A stretch of DNA of 64,000 nucleotides from Alphaproteobacteria bacterium (lineage in GTDB: Bacteria > Pseudomonadota > Alphaproteobacteria > CAAGCB01 > CAG-977), in NCBI GenBank assembly GCA_017616015.1, contig JAFZYY010000006.1, forward strand, positions 145,368-209,367, written 5' to 3'. Shown piece by piece: positions 9,270 to 16,955 of this stretch; position 1 is the stretch's first letter, and every line of letters begins with the position of its first letter. Below the pieces are notes generated by a model that saw nothing but the letters and a program-made list of their open reading frames with translations, ran no database searches and had not been told where the DNA came from. The position numbers were made by a program, and so were the translations under genes.

Positions 9270-11324
9270 TTAGAACATCTCGCCTCTTAAAGCGGCGTCC
9301 GAATTCCAACGGCTCAGCATCAGTTCCATCTGTTTCGGCGGCAACGGACGGGAGAACAAATATCCCTGAATAATATCGCACCCCAAATCTTTCAGCGCGT
9401 TAAAGTGTCGGCGGGCTTCCACCCCTTCCGCCAAAACGGTCAGATTCAAAGCATGCGCCATGGCTATTGTCGCGCGCACGATTTCCAGATTTTCATGTTC
9501 GTCCAGTTCCAAAATAAACGACCGGTCGATTTTCAGTTTCTTTAACGGGAAGCTACGCAAAACGCCTAACGAAGAATACCCCGTTCCGAAATCGTCCAAA
9601 GCACATCTGATATTGTTGTCCAACAGTGCCCGAATGATTCTTTTCGCGTTTTCGGGATCGTACATGGCGGAGCTTTCCGTCAATTCTAATTCCAACAAAT
9701 ACGGCGGCAGATCGCTTTCTTCCAAAGCCTTGTCCACCATGGACAACAAATGCGTTTCATTATGGAATTGGCGGCCGGAAATATTAACGGCAACCGGTAC
9801 ACAGCATAATCCCGCCGAATACCATTTCTGATTCCACTGGCAGGCCAGTTTCAAAATCACTTCCGTCAAAGCATCTATCAGACCGTATTCTTCTGCTTCG
9901 GAAAGGAATTCGGACGGCGGAATAACGCCCCCGTCGCTTGACACCCAACGGGCCAAAGCTTCCATACCGACGATACGGCCGGTTTTAATATCAACCTGCG
10001 GCTGGAAAAAGGCCTTGATTTCATCATTTTCAAGCGCTTTTTTCAAATTGCGGCGCATATTCAGATTAATCGTCGCCTGGATTGACAAATCGCTGTTGTA
10101 AACATGCAACGTTCCGGGCTTGTTTGCGCCTTTTTCCAAAGCCAAATCCGCGCGATAAATCAAATCTTCCAATTTTTCCCCGTCCTGCGGACAGAAGCAA
10201 ACGCCAATGCTGATGCTGAGGTCAAATTCCATATCATCAATAATGATAGGACGGTTCAAACTGTGCAAAATCGCTTCTATCTTTTTCTCAAGTCCTAAAG
10301 CGAATTCCAGCTCCGTAATCAAAATCGTAAAACGGTAAGAACTGACTTGCGCCAAAACATCATTTGGTTGTAAACAAGCGCGGAACCGCTCGGCCATAGC
10401 GGCAATGACCCGCGCATGAATGCTTTGATCCGAAAGAGCGTTCAACTGCCCCAAACTGTCCAACGCAATTGACAGAACCGCAATTTGGGTCTGAGAAACT
10501 CTCGACTGTTCCAACGCCTTATCAAAAGCGTCCTTCAGAAAAGAATAATTTTCCACGCCGGTATCAATGTCATGATACGCCAGATAACGCAGTTTTTCTT
10601 CCCTCTTGTGATATTCCGTCACATCGCGGAACAAACAGACGAAAATGTTATTTTTCTGAATAAGATCTATTTCAAAAAACGCTTCCGTTCCGTCCTCCTT
10701 CAACGACGGAAACTCTATCGTTGTTTTTTCCTGTGTCGGCATCAGCATATACTGCTGAACGGCGTCAACAGCGTCTGCCGGCAATAAAGAAAACATTGAT
10801 TTAGAAGAAATATCTTCCACCGGACAGGATAAAATATTCGCCAAAGACGGAGAAAACGATAAAATCTGTCCCTGCTGATCAAACGCAACGATGCCTTCGC
10901 GCGAATTGGACACCACGAGAGCGTCAAAGAAATCCCTTTTCTTTTCAGCGGTAGCGTCTAACCACAAACCGCTCCAAACAATATCGCCGTTTTTCTTTTT
11001 CTGAGGAAGGGCGCCTCCTATCAACCACCGCGTTTCACCGGAGGGCAGTATAACGCCGAAGCTTTCTTCGGAAACGGTCATTTCGCGCGCTGATTTTTCT
11101 ATCGCACGAGCCAGATTTTCCCGATCCTCGGTACGAACAATGTCCAGACACCCCGCCGCATCCGTTAAAATTTCATCAAATTGTGAAAAATCCAAAGCAT
11201 CTTTATCCTGCTCGGTGGGGAATTCATAAGAATATTTTCCTTTAGCCGTTTTCGTTCTTACAAAAGCAATAAAAGGAAGATTTTTTACAACCTTCGCATA
11301 TGAAAAGGATTTACTGTCGGACAT
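9270..11324 (-). CDS. PAS-GGDEF-EAL protein, probable c-di-GMP phosphodiesterase
   Basis: A 684-residue cytosolic signalling protein with no membrane segment. The order is an N-terminal PAS-like region, a PAS domain (about 135-240, SNSREGIVAFDQQGQILSFS), GGDEF (about 255-410) and EAL (about 430-675). The GGDEF active site is degenerate: VSSYRF stands where RxGGDEF is expected, so cyclase activity is unlikely. EAL catalytic elements are present: EALARW, ELTESS, DDFGTGYSSL, KIDRSFI and AEGVE. The protein should therefore hydrolyse c-di-GMP, perhaps with a regulatory GGDEF. A GGGAGGG ribosome site precedes ATG 11324. It is convergent with uup. Confidence 0.88.
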   Translation of the reverse strand: MSDSKSFSYAKVVKNLPFIAFVRTKTAKGKYSYEFPTEQDKDALDFSQFDEILTDAAGCLDIVRTEDRENLARAIEKSAREMTVSEESFGVILPSGETRWLIGGALPQKKKNGDIVWSGLWLDATAEKKRDFFDALVVSNSREGIVAFDQQGQILSFSPSLANILSCPVEDISSKSMFSLLPADAVDAVQQYMLMPTQEKTTIEFPSLKEDGTEAFFEIDLIQKNNIFVCLFRDVTEYHKREEKLRYLAYHDIDTGVENYSFLKDAFDKALEQSRVSQTQIAVLSIALDSLGQLNALSDQSIHARVIAAMAERFRACLQPNDVLAQVSSYRFTILITELEFALGLEKKIEAILHSLNRPIIIDDMEFDLSISIGVCFCPQDGEKLEDLIYRADLALEKGANKPGTLHVYNSDLSIQATINLNMRRNLKKALENDEIKAFFQPQVDIKTGRIVGMEALARWVSSDGGVIPPSEFLSEAEEYGLIDALTEVILKLACQWNQKWYSAGLCCVPVAVNISGRQFHNETHLLSMVDKALEESDLPPYLLELELTESSAMYDPENAKRIIRALLDNNIRCALDDFGTGYSSLGVLRSFPLKKLKIDRSFILELDEHENLEIVRATIAMAHALNLTVLAEGVEARRHFNALKDLGCDIIQGYLFSRPLPPKQMELMLSRWNSDAALRGEMF

Positions 11325-11448
11325 TTTCCCTCCCGGAAAAAAATTTTTCTGGCGTTATTTTAGTCTCTAAGTCCGATACAGGTCAAGAAAAGAAAAAAAA
11401 GTTTTAGTTGACTTCTGCACAATATGATATAAAAAAGTGAGAATGAAT

Positions 11449-11614
11449 CCGGCGCCGGCCGATAAAGAGGCGCAAACAGTATGAATATGGAGAGGGGACA
11501 GAGTGGTCGAATGCTTCCAGACCCGAACCGAAGCGAAAGCGAAAGTGTCGGAGCGAAGCGAGGACAAATCTGTTGATGGCGTCAGCCATAAAGAGACGCC
11601 GACGGTATGAATAT
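11449..11614 (+). repeat. Imperfect tandem duplication upstream of tRNA-Ser
   Basis: Two similar blocks lie 126 nt apart. Each has a short hairpin-like stretch with AAAGAGrCGC, then TATGAATATGGAGAGG followed by GGTCGAATGC. The first copy (from about 11449) runs into a purine-rich, degraded stretch (gaagcgaaagcgaaag) and the second continues into the intact tRNA. The pattern fits a local tandem duplication that copied the tRNA promoter and 5' half and then decayed. No protein-coding signal is present between the c-di-GMP gene and the tRNA. Confidence 0.7.
11485..11578 (+). pseudogene. Remnant of a duplicated tRNA-Ser gene
   Basis: The stretch beginning ATATGGAGAGG matches the 5' end of the functional tRNA-Ser located 126 nt downstream, including GCAGAGTGGTCGAATGC apart from a GT to GA change (gggacagagtggtcgaatgc). 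After the D-arm the sequence loses the anticodon stem and is replaced by low-complexity purine-rich DNA. It then regains AAATCTGTTG, which in the intact gene follows the anticodon. There is no TPsiC arm or CCA end, so it cannot make a tRNA. Confidence 0.7.
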
Positions 11615-11707
<93 letters not shown>

Positions 11708-11710
11708 AAC

Positions 11711-11735
11711 GCCTTGAGAAATCAAGGCTTTTTTT
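11711..11735 (+). terminator. Intrinsic terminator of tRNA-Ser
   Basis: GCCTTGA, a GAAA tetraloop, then TCAAGGC form a perfect 7-bp hairpin followed by a run of seven T. Confidence 0.9.
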
Positions 11736-11894
11736 ATTGCCTTAAGCATTCGGCGAAAAGGAAACTTCCCTTTGAAAAATCACCATTGCAACCTCTTTGC
11801 AACCCGTTTCTTCAACCGTTTTCGTCCTTAATCAATCCGAAAACATTATCTTCAATAGGGCGACGGATTGCAACTGTAAATCCGAAACGCCGAT

Positions 11895-12911
11895 TTACTT
11901 TTCCGCTTTGTTGCCGTTCAGTATGCTGATAACGATTTGTTTCATCGTTTCCATTTCTTCCGGTTTGCTTTCGGCGATCAAAACGGTCAGCGCGAACAAA
12001 GTCGCATTATCGATCACAGGCACGCCGGCACGATACAAAATGCCGTTCCTGTCCAGAAAATAAAGAAAGCACGCCGCGCCGATACGTTTGTTTCCGTCCG
12101 AAAAGCCGTGATTCTTAACCACAAAATACAGCAACATAGCGGCTTTTTCTTCCAGCGTCGGATAACAATCCCGTTCGCCGAATGTTTGGTATATCTGGTT
12201 CACGGAACTGTCAAAGCTGTCATCTTTCGGATTGGCAAAAACAGCGGAAGCGAACGCCGGTTTCATTTTGTCAATGACGGATAAAAATTCCTCTTTTGTA
12301 ACAATGACCGCCGGTTTTACGGTTTTGCCTTTGGTATCAAGCGTTTTATTGTCATAGTCGTCAAGCAAATCCAACCCTGCGGCAAAATCCGCCATTAACG
12401 CGCTGAATTTTTTCGCCTCGTCCAAGTTGTCCGCCTGATGTTCGATACTGCGGTTTAACAGCTTGATCGCGTTTTGCAACTGCGCGGCTTTGTTTTTTTG
12501 TTCTTGCAGCCGCTTTTCGTTTAGCGCATAACCGTCAACGAGGTATTGATGTAAAACATTTGTCGCCCATTTACGGAATTGAGTGGCGACTTTTGAAGAC
12601 ACCCTATACCCGACCGCCAGAACGACGTCCAGATTATAGTATGGAATCCGTCTTTTGACTTCGCGGGAGCCTTCTTTTTGAACTTGTGCAAAAAATGCAC
12701 ACGTTGATTCTTTATCGAGTTCTTCTTCATCAAAGATATGCTTGATATGGCGTTGAATGTTGGAACGGTCTTTACCGAAAACATCGGCGATTTTCTCGGC
12801 ACTTAGCCATAAAGTATCGTCTTGTTGAACGACCTCTATGTTATTTATGCCGTTGCGACCGGTGTAGATAACGATTTTTCCTTTTGATAAATCCGTATTT
12901 TCGCCCTGCAT
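11895..12911 (-). CDS. RhuM-family protein with C-terminal Fic/Doc domain
   Basis: A 338-residue protein. The N-terminal half is RhuM/Bro-like (KIVIYTGRNGINNIEVVQQDDTLWLS, then SNIQRHIKHIFDEEEL and YNLDVVLAVGYRVSSKVATQFRKWA). It carries a coiled-coil middle (about 135-175) and a C-terminal Fic/Doc-type domain with HGFSDGNKRIG near residue 260, a variant of HxFx(D/E)GNxR. Fic domains transfer nucleotide or phosphate groups to proteins; RhuM proteins are common on islands. I start at ATG 12911, which has GGGAGG 7 nt upstream, rather than at the upstream ATG. It faces away from the WYL regulator, and its promoter lies in the shared 172-nt gap. Confidence 0.85.
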   Translation of the reverse strand: MQGENTDLSKGKIVIYTGRNGINNIEVVQQDDTLWLSAEKIADVFGKDRSNIQRHIKHIFDEEELDKESTCAFFAQVQKEGSREVKRRIPYYNLDVVLAVGYRVSSKVATQFRKWATNVLHQYLVDGYALNEKRLQEQKNKAAQLQNAIKLLNRSIEHQADNLDEAKKFSALMADFAAGLDLLDDYDNKTLDTKGKTVKPAVIVTKEEFLSVIDKMKPAFASAVFANPKDDSFDSSVNQIYQTFGERDCYPTLEEKAAMLLYFVVKNHGFSDGNKRIGAACFLYFLDRNGILYRAGVPVIDNATLFALTVLIAESKPEEMETMKQIVISILNGNKAEK

Positions 12912-13038
12912 TTTCGTCCTCCCGATTTGCACCAAGTCTGTTCGCAAATCTTTATCCCGCTCTGACGGTATTATCAGCAATCGCAGGACAGATTGCAACA
13001 GCGCAAGTCATTCCGATAAAGAAATACATTTTCCATCC

Positions 13039-13056
13039 GTCAGTTTTTGTCATATC
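13039..13056 (+). promoter_or_regulatory. Shared island motif, copy 1
   Basis: GTCAGTTTTTGTCATATC is one of four closely similar 18-nt sequences found upstream of accessory genes in this region (others at 15424, 16894 and 20543). It contains a -35-like TTGTCA and lies just before the WYL regulator gene. Confidence 0.45.
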
Positions 13057-13083
13057 CTTATGGTAAGCAGAAAGGAGAACGGC

Positions 13084-14043
13084 ATGGCATACGAAAAAAC
13101 GGAACAGTTATTGGAATTGGCAACAATGATGCAGGCGAACCGCGAGGGTGTTTCTTTAAACAATATCTGCGAGAAATTCGGCGTTTCCCGTCGCACGGCG
13201 GAGCGAATGCGCGATATGATCAAAATCCGCTTTCCGCAGACAAAGGAAACAATGGACGACAACGGTTTCAAGCGTTGGTATATCCCGCAAGGCACTTTAC
13301 GCGATTTCATTCAGTTTTCGGCGGAAGAAGTCGCTTTACTGGAAACGCTTAAAACGCTGTTGGAAAAAAACAATATGGCGGACAAGACGGAAACGCTGGA
13401 ACGCCTGACCGATAAAATCAAAGCCAACGTCAAGCCCGATGTCATGCGGCGACTGGAACCGGACGTCGAGGTTTTAATGGAAGCCGAGGGTTTTATTTGC
13501 AGACCGGGGCCGAAATTGAAAATCAACACGGCTATCATATCGGTTATCCGTCAGGCGATTTTGGAAAATCATCATATCAGAGTTCAATATGTCAGCCGCT
13601 CCACCGGAAAAAGAAGCCGGAACATCCTTATTCCTTACGGTTTGTTATACGGTGAAAGGAATCACTATCTGATCGCGAAGCACGCGAACGGATACGCTTC
13701 CGGCGCATTGCGTTCGTTTATTTTAAGCAACATCAAGAAAGTTGAAATCCTGACGGACACCGTGTTTGAACAAGGCGATTTCGACTTGCGGAAGTATGCG
13801 GAGGAATCTTTCGGCGCGTTTCACGAAGAACCTTTTGACGTTGAATGGCTGTTTGATGCCGAGGTTGCCGAAGACGCAAAAAAATATGTGTTTCACCCGT
13901 CACAAAAAGTAGTGGAAAACGAAGATGGAACGTTAACAGTCACCTTCCATGCCGGCGGACGGCGCGAAATGGATTGGCATCTTTACACATGGGGTGAACA
14001 CGTCAAAGTGATTAAACCGGAAAACTGGAAAAAAGGAGAATAA
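13084..14043 (+). CDS. HTH-WYL domain transcriptional regulator
   Basis: A 319-residue regulator. The N-terminal winged helix-turn-helix (about 1-65) contains SLNNICEKFGVSRRTAERMRD. The WYL domain follows (about 150-235): IRVQYVSRSTGKRSRNILIPYGLLYGERNHYLIAKH, where in this member the usual W-Y-L core reads G-E-R-N-H-Y-L. A C-terminal WCX-like extension follows. WYL regulators sense ligands, often nucleic acid or nucleotides, and several control phage-defence loci such as CBASS or BREX. I choose ATG 13084, with AGGAG 6 nt before it, over the ATG 24 nt upstream. The next gene starts 3 nt after the stop, so the two form an operon. Confidence 0.88.
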   Translation: MAYEKTEQLLELATMMQANREGVSLNNICEKFGVSRRTAERMRDMIKIRFPQTKETMDDNGFKRWYIPQGTLRDFIQFSAEEVALLETLKTLLEKNNMADKTETLERLTDKIKANVKPDVMRRLEPDVEVLMEAEGFICRPGPKLKINTAIISVIRQAILENHHIRVQYVSRSTGKRSRNILIPYGLLYGERNHYLIAKHANGYASGALRSFILSNIKKVEILTDTVFEQGDFDLRKYAEESFGAFHEEPFDVEWLFDAEVAEDAKKYVFHPSQKVVENEDGTLTVTFHAGGRREMDWHLYTWGEHVKVIKPENWKKGE

Positions 14044-14046
14044 AAA

Positions 14047-14988
14047 ATGTGTGATGTAACAATTTACAGAAATAATTTGAAAACAAGTCCTGTAAAAAAT
14101 GGACATATTAGCCGAGAAGATCTTTTTAATCATTGTAACGAAAAGTTAATCATAGGTGGAGGATGGGGATTTTCTAAAGGAAAAGAGCCAAAAAATTATC
14201 AAGATGCGATTAACATAGCAAAAGAAGAATTTCCAAAGAATACAGGATGTAAAAAGCTAATAAACGCTTTGTCGGAAATGAAAGAAAACGATTTAGTTTG
14301 GACACGATGTGGCGGCAATTATTATCTGTGTCGTGTTAAATCGGGATGGGAATATTGTTCTTCCGAACAAGCTAATGAATTTGATATGCATCAAATCGCA
14401 AAAGTTTATGATTATGTTAAAATAGGGGCTGAAGATAAAATTCCGACAAAAGTTCTCAACTCATTCAGAAGTCCATTAACATTACAAAAAATCGATAGTG
14501 ATATTATATGCAAATTGTCAAAACATCTTTATAATAAAAAAACTAATGAATATATATATAAAGATGCTCGTAACTTTGAAATTGGAGAAGAAACATTTTT
14601 TGAATTTGTCCATCCAAAAGAAATGGAATGCCTTGTAGCTCTATATCTTCAAAAAGAAAAAGGATATCTTCTTTATTCAGATACAAACAGAAAATCAACG
14701 CCGGTATATGAGTATGTTTTAGTAAAAGAAGACGAAGATAACCACTTAGCATATGTCCAAGTCAAAACAGGAGATGAATCATTAGATGCTACTAAAACGG
14801 ATTACAAAGAATTGACAAAGAACAAACAAGATAAGGTTTATCTTTTTACCGTTGACGGCTCTCACTATGGAGAGGTTGAAGGAAAACAGAATAATATTTT
14901 TTTTATAAGTAAAAAAGAAATCGTTGAATTCGTATATAAGTATCCTCGAATTATTCCTGAAAAAATACGGGATTGGCTAAAGAAATAA
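14047..14988 (+). CDS. Unrecognised AT-rich gene; possible PUA-like plus PD-(D/E)XK nuclease-like protein
   Basis: A 313-residue protein I cannot place in a named family. Its codon use is visibly more AT-rich than its neighbours, a sign of recent acquisition. The N-terminal half has a beta-rich pattern, DLVWTRCGGNYYLCRV then WEYCSSEQANEFD and VLNSFRSPLTLQKI, reminiscent of PUA/EVE-like modules. The C-terminal half has a helix with Glu (MECLVALYLQKEKGY), then VYEYVLVKEDEDNHLAYVQVKTG, the order E...(D/E)-x(n)-QxK seen in PD-(D/E)XK nucleases. It sits 3 nt after the WYL regulator, with GGAG before the ATG. Role in modification-dependent restriction is an inference, not established. Confidence 0.6.
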   Translation: MCDVTIYRNNLKTSPVKNGHISREDLFNHCNEKLIIGGGWGFSKGKEPKNYQDAINIAKEEFPKNTGCKKLINALSEMKENDLVWTRCGGNYYLCRVKSGWEYCSSEQANEFDMHQIAKVYDYVKIGAEDKIPTKVLNSFRSPLTLQKIDSDIICKLSKHLYNKKTNEYIYKDARNFEIGEETFFEFVHPKEMECLVALYLQKEKGYLLYSDTNRKSTPVYEYVLVKEDEDNHLAYVQVKTGDESLDATKTDYKELTKNKQDKVYLFTVDGSHYGEVEGKQNNIFFISKKEIVEFVYKYPRIIPEKIRDWLKK

Positions 14989-15006
14989 CCATCGAAGAAC
15001 AAAGAA

Positions 15007-15035
15007 AGCTTCGGATTTTTCTGAAGCCTTTTTAT
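15007..15035 (+). terminator. Terminator between convergent genes
   Basis: AGCTTCGGATTTTTCTGAAGCC forms a short GCTTC/GAAGC hairpin followed by CTTTTTA. It sits between the nuclease-like gene and the convergent small gene and could serve both. Confidence 0.6.
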
Positions 15036-15377
15036 CTACTTTGTCCGATAATGCGGATCACGGCAGAAACGGATTGTAAAATCTTCCGGTGAAATGCCGA
15101 TTTTTTGCAATATCGTTTGAACGGCATCGGGATCGGATAAAATTTTGATGTCGGCATAAAAGAAGTATGTCGCCTTGCTGTCGTCCCAAATCAGTCGACC
15201 GCGCGGAAATTCGTCATATTCGGTCAAAGCCAGATCGGGATATTGCCTTTTGACATCCTCCCATGATTGAACATGACTGCCCGAATAATCGGCGATATTC
15301 AACGGCGGCTCGACAGGGCTTTCCTCGCTGAAGACGATAGTATGATTCGATGTTTTCCAAAAGATGGCTGTTTTCAT
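15036..15377 (-). CDS. Small hypothetical protein
   Basis: A 113-residue acidic soluble protein starting MKTAIFWKTSNHTIVF and ending FCRDPHYRTK, with no signal peptide or membrane segment. CGGAGC precedes the ATG at 15377; a longer frame upstream would run through the promoter of the opposite gene, so I reject it. It is divergent from the first DnaQ-ankyrin gene across 106 nt that contain an inverted repeat with outward-facing -35-like elements. Conserved features (SWEDVKRQYPDLALTEYDEF, RLIWDDSKATYFFYAD) do not match a family I know. Function unknown. Confidence 0.7.
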   Translation of the reverse strand: MKTAIFWKTSNHTIVFSEESPVEPPLNIADYSGSHVQSWEDVKRQYPDLALTEYDEFPRGRLIWDDSKATYFFYADIKILSDPDAVQTILQKIGISPEDFTIRFCRDPHYRTK

Positions 15378-15422
15378 AAAAGCTCCGTTCGCTGTTGATG
15401 TTTTATCAATAATGTCTGCATC

Positions 15423-15461
15423 TGTCAATTTTTGACGTGTCTGTGTTGTATGTTTCGATAA
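15423..15461. promoter_or_regulatory. Divergent promoter with GTCAA-TTT-TTGAC inverted repeat (island motif copy 2)
   Basis: GTCAATTTTTGAC at 15424-15436 is a perfect inverted repeat with a 3-nt centre. Read rightwards it supplies TTGACG (15432-15437), 17-18 nt before a weak -10 (TCGATA/CGATAA) upstream of the first DnaQ-ankyrin gene. Read leftwards it supplies TTGACA, 16-18 nt before a TAAAAC/ATAAAA element for the small minus-strand gene. The block from here to the ATG recurs before the second DnaQ-ankyrin gene. Confidence 0.55.
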
Positions 15462-15483
15462 AACGCAAAAAAGGAGTTTTATC

Positions 15484-16866
15484 ATGAAACGTGAAATTGT
15501 ATTAGACACTGAAACAACCGGCCTTTCGGCTGAAAACGGAGATAAACTCGTTGCCATCGGCGCGGTCGAACTGATTGACGGCAAGCAGACAGGCAAGACC
15601 TTTTATGCGGAAATCAATCCGCTTCGTCCGGTTCCGCAGGACGTCGTCCGTATTCACGGACTGACAGACGAAAAATTAAAAGACAAACCGACTTTTCCGC
15701 AGATCGCGCCATCTTTTCTGGATTTTATCGGGGCTTCGCCTCTGGTCATTCACAACGCGCCGTTTGATATGGCTTTCCTGAACGCCGAACTGACGATGGC
15801 AGGATTTGCGCCGATCGCCGAAGAAAGAATCGTCAATACCCTGCCGATAGCAAAGCGATTGCGTATCGGAAGCTCCGTCAGTCCGGATGCTTTGTATAGC
15901 AGTGTGTTTAAAAGAATCGACATATCTTCGAAAAAACGCCCTTTGCCCAATGCTTTGCTCGGCGCGCAATTACTGGCGGGAGTATATGTGTATCTGCGAG
16001 AAAAGGAATTCGAAAAGTCTTTGAAAACGGGAAAATTCGACGATATAAAACGGCTGTATGAAGACGAAGCGCATATTTACACGAATCTTGCAACTGTTTT
16101 GACAATAGCGGCATACTTCAAGAGATGGGATATTTTCAAGTGGCTTATCGATGAAAAAGGAGTCGACGTCAACGCACGGAACGATCGCGGCGAAACGCCT
16201 TTGATGATGGCGGCAAACGAAGGTAATCTTGATATTTGCAAGTGGCTCGTCAATGAAAAAGGAGCTGACATCAACGCACGGAATGATGACGGCGAAACGC
16301 CTTTGATGTATGCGAACTGTTTCCAGATTGTAACCTTTTTAGTGGAAGCGGGAGCAAATGTGAATGAGGAAAACGAAGAGGGCAAGACGGCTTTGAATTA
16401 CGCCATATATGGAAATAATTTTGATACCTTTCGTTATTTGGTAGAACACGGCGCGGATATCAGGAGAAAATGGTGGATATTACGCGACACTCTTGTTCTA
16501 AGCAACACTAAAAATTGTAATAAGATGGCAAATATGCTTCTTGATTTAGGGGTGGATATCAACGCAGATTTTGGTTGGGACACAACGATTATGCAGGCAT
16601 GCTATGAAGAAGGCCATGAGGAAATCCTTCAAAGATTGATCGCTTTGGGCGCAAAAGACATTGTCGGCGGCATTACAGCAGCCGTTGAAACGGGACATCC
16701 GGAATACCTTGATATTTTGTTGCCGCTTGTGCCGGACGTGAACAACCTGATCGACCGCAAGGGCAAACCGGTTGATTTGCTTTCAATCAGCCCGCGCAAA
16801 TACATAACGTCTTACCTGATTGCTCATGGTGTCCGTCCGAAAAATGAAACGGACGAAACAAAATAA
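15484..16866 (+). CDS. DnaQ-like exonuclease-ankyrin fusion, catalytic residues lost
   Basis: A 460-residue protein. Residues 1-175 are a DEDDh exonuclease domain like DnaQ, and residues about 195-455 hold roughly seven ankyrin repeats (GETPLMMAANEGNLDICKWL). The first three acidic residues are kept: D8 and E10 in LDTETTG, and D95 in HNAPFDMAFL. The last motif, which in the next gene reads LHGALLDAQLL, here reads LPNALLGAQLL, so the catalytic His and final Asp are Pro and Gly. The nuclease is therefore probably inactive. It is the first of two tandem paralogues sharing promoter and N-terminal sequence. AAGGAG precedes the ATG. Partner and pathway unknown. Confidence 0.88.
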   Translation: MKREIVLDTETTGLSAENGDKLVAIGAVELIDGKQTGKTFYAEINPLRPVPQDVVRIHGLTDEKLKDKPTFPQIAPSFLDFIGASPLVIHNAPFDMAFLNAELTMAGFAPIAEERIVNTLPIAKRLRIGSSVSPDALYSSVFKRIDISSKKRPLPNALLGAQLLAGVYVYLREKEFEKSLKTGKFDDIKRLYEDEAHIYTNLATVLTIAAYFKRWDIFKWLIDEKGVDVNARNDRGETPLMMAANEGNLDICKWLVNEKGADINARNDDGETPLMYANCFQIVTFLVEAGANVNEENEEGKTALNYAIYGNNFDTFRYLVEHGADIRRKWWILRDTLVLSNTKNCNKMANMLLDLGVDINADFGWDTTIMQACYEEGHEEILQRLIALGAKDIVGGITAAVETGHPEYLDILLPLVPDVNNLIDRKGKPVDLLSISPRKYITSYLIAHGVRPKNETDETK

Positions 16867-16893
16867 CATCAACCGCGTTCGGAAAGAGAACAC

Positions 16894-16931
16894 GTCAGTT
16901 TTTGACGTGTCTGTGCCGTATGTTCCGATAA
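16894..16931 (+). promoter_or_regulatory. Promoter of second DnaQ-ankyrin gene (island motif copy 3)
   Basis: CGTCA-GTTTT-TGACG is an inverted repeat at 16893-16907. TTGACG at 16902 is followed 17-18 nt later by CCGATA/CGATAA. The segment through CGATAAAACGCAAAA matches the promoter of the first DnaQ-ankyrin gene nearly base for base, so the promoter was copied with the gene. Confidence 0.55.
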
Positions 16932-16955
16932 AACGCAAAATACGGAGTTTTTACC

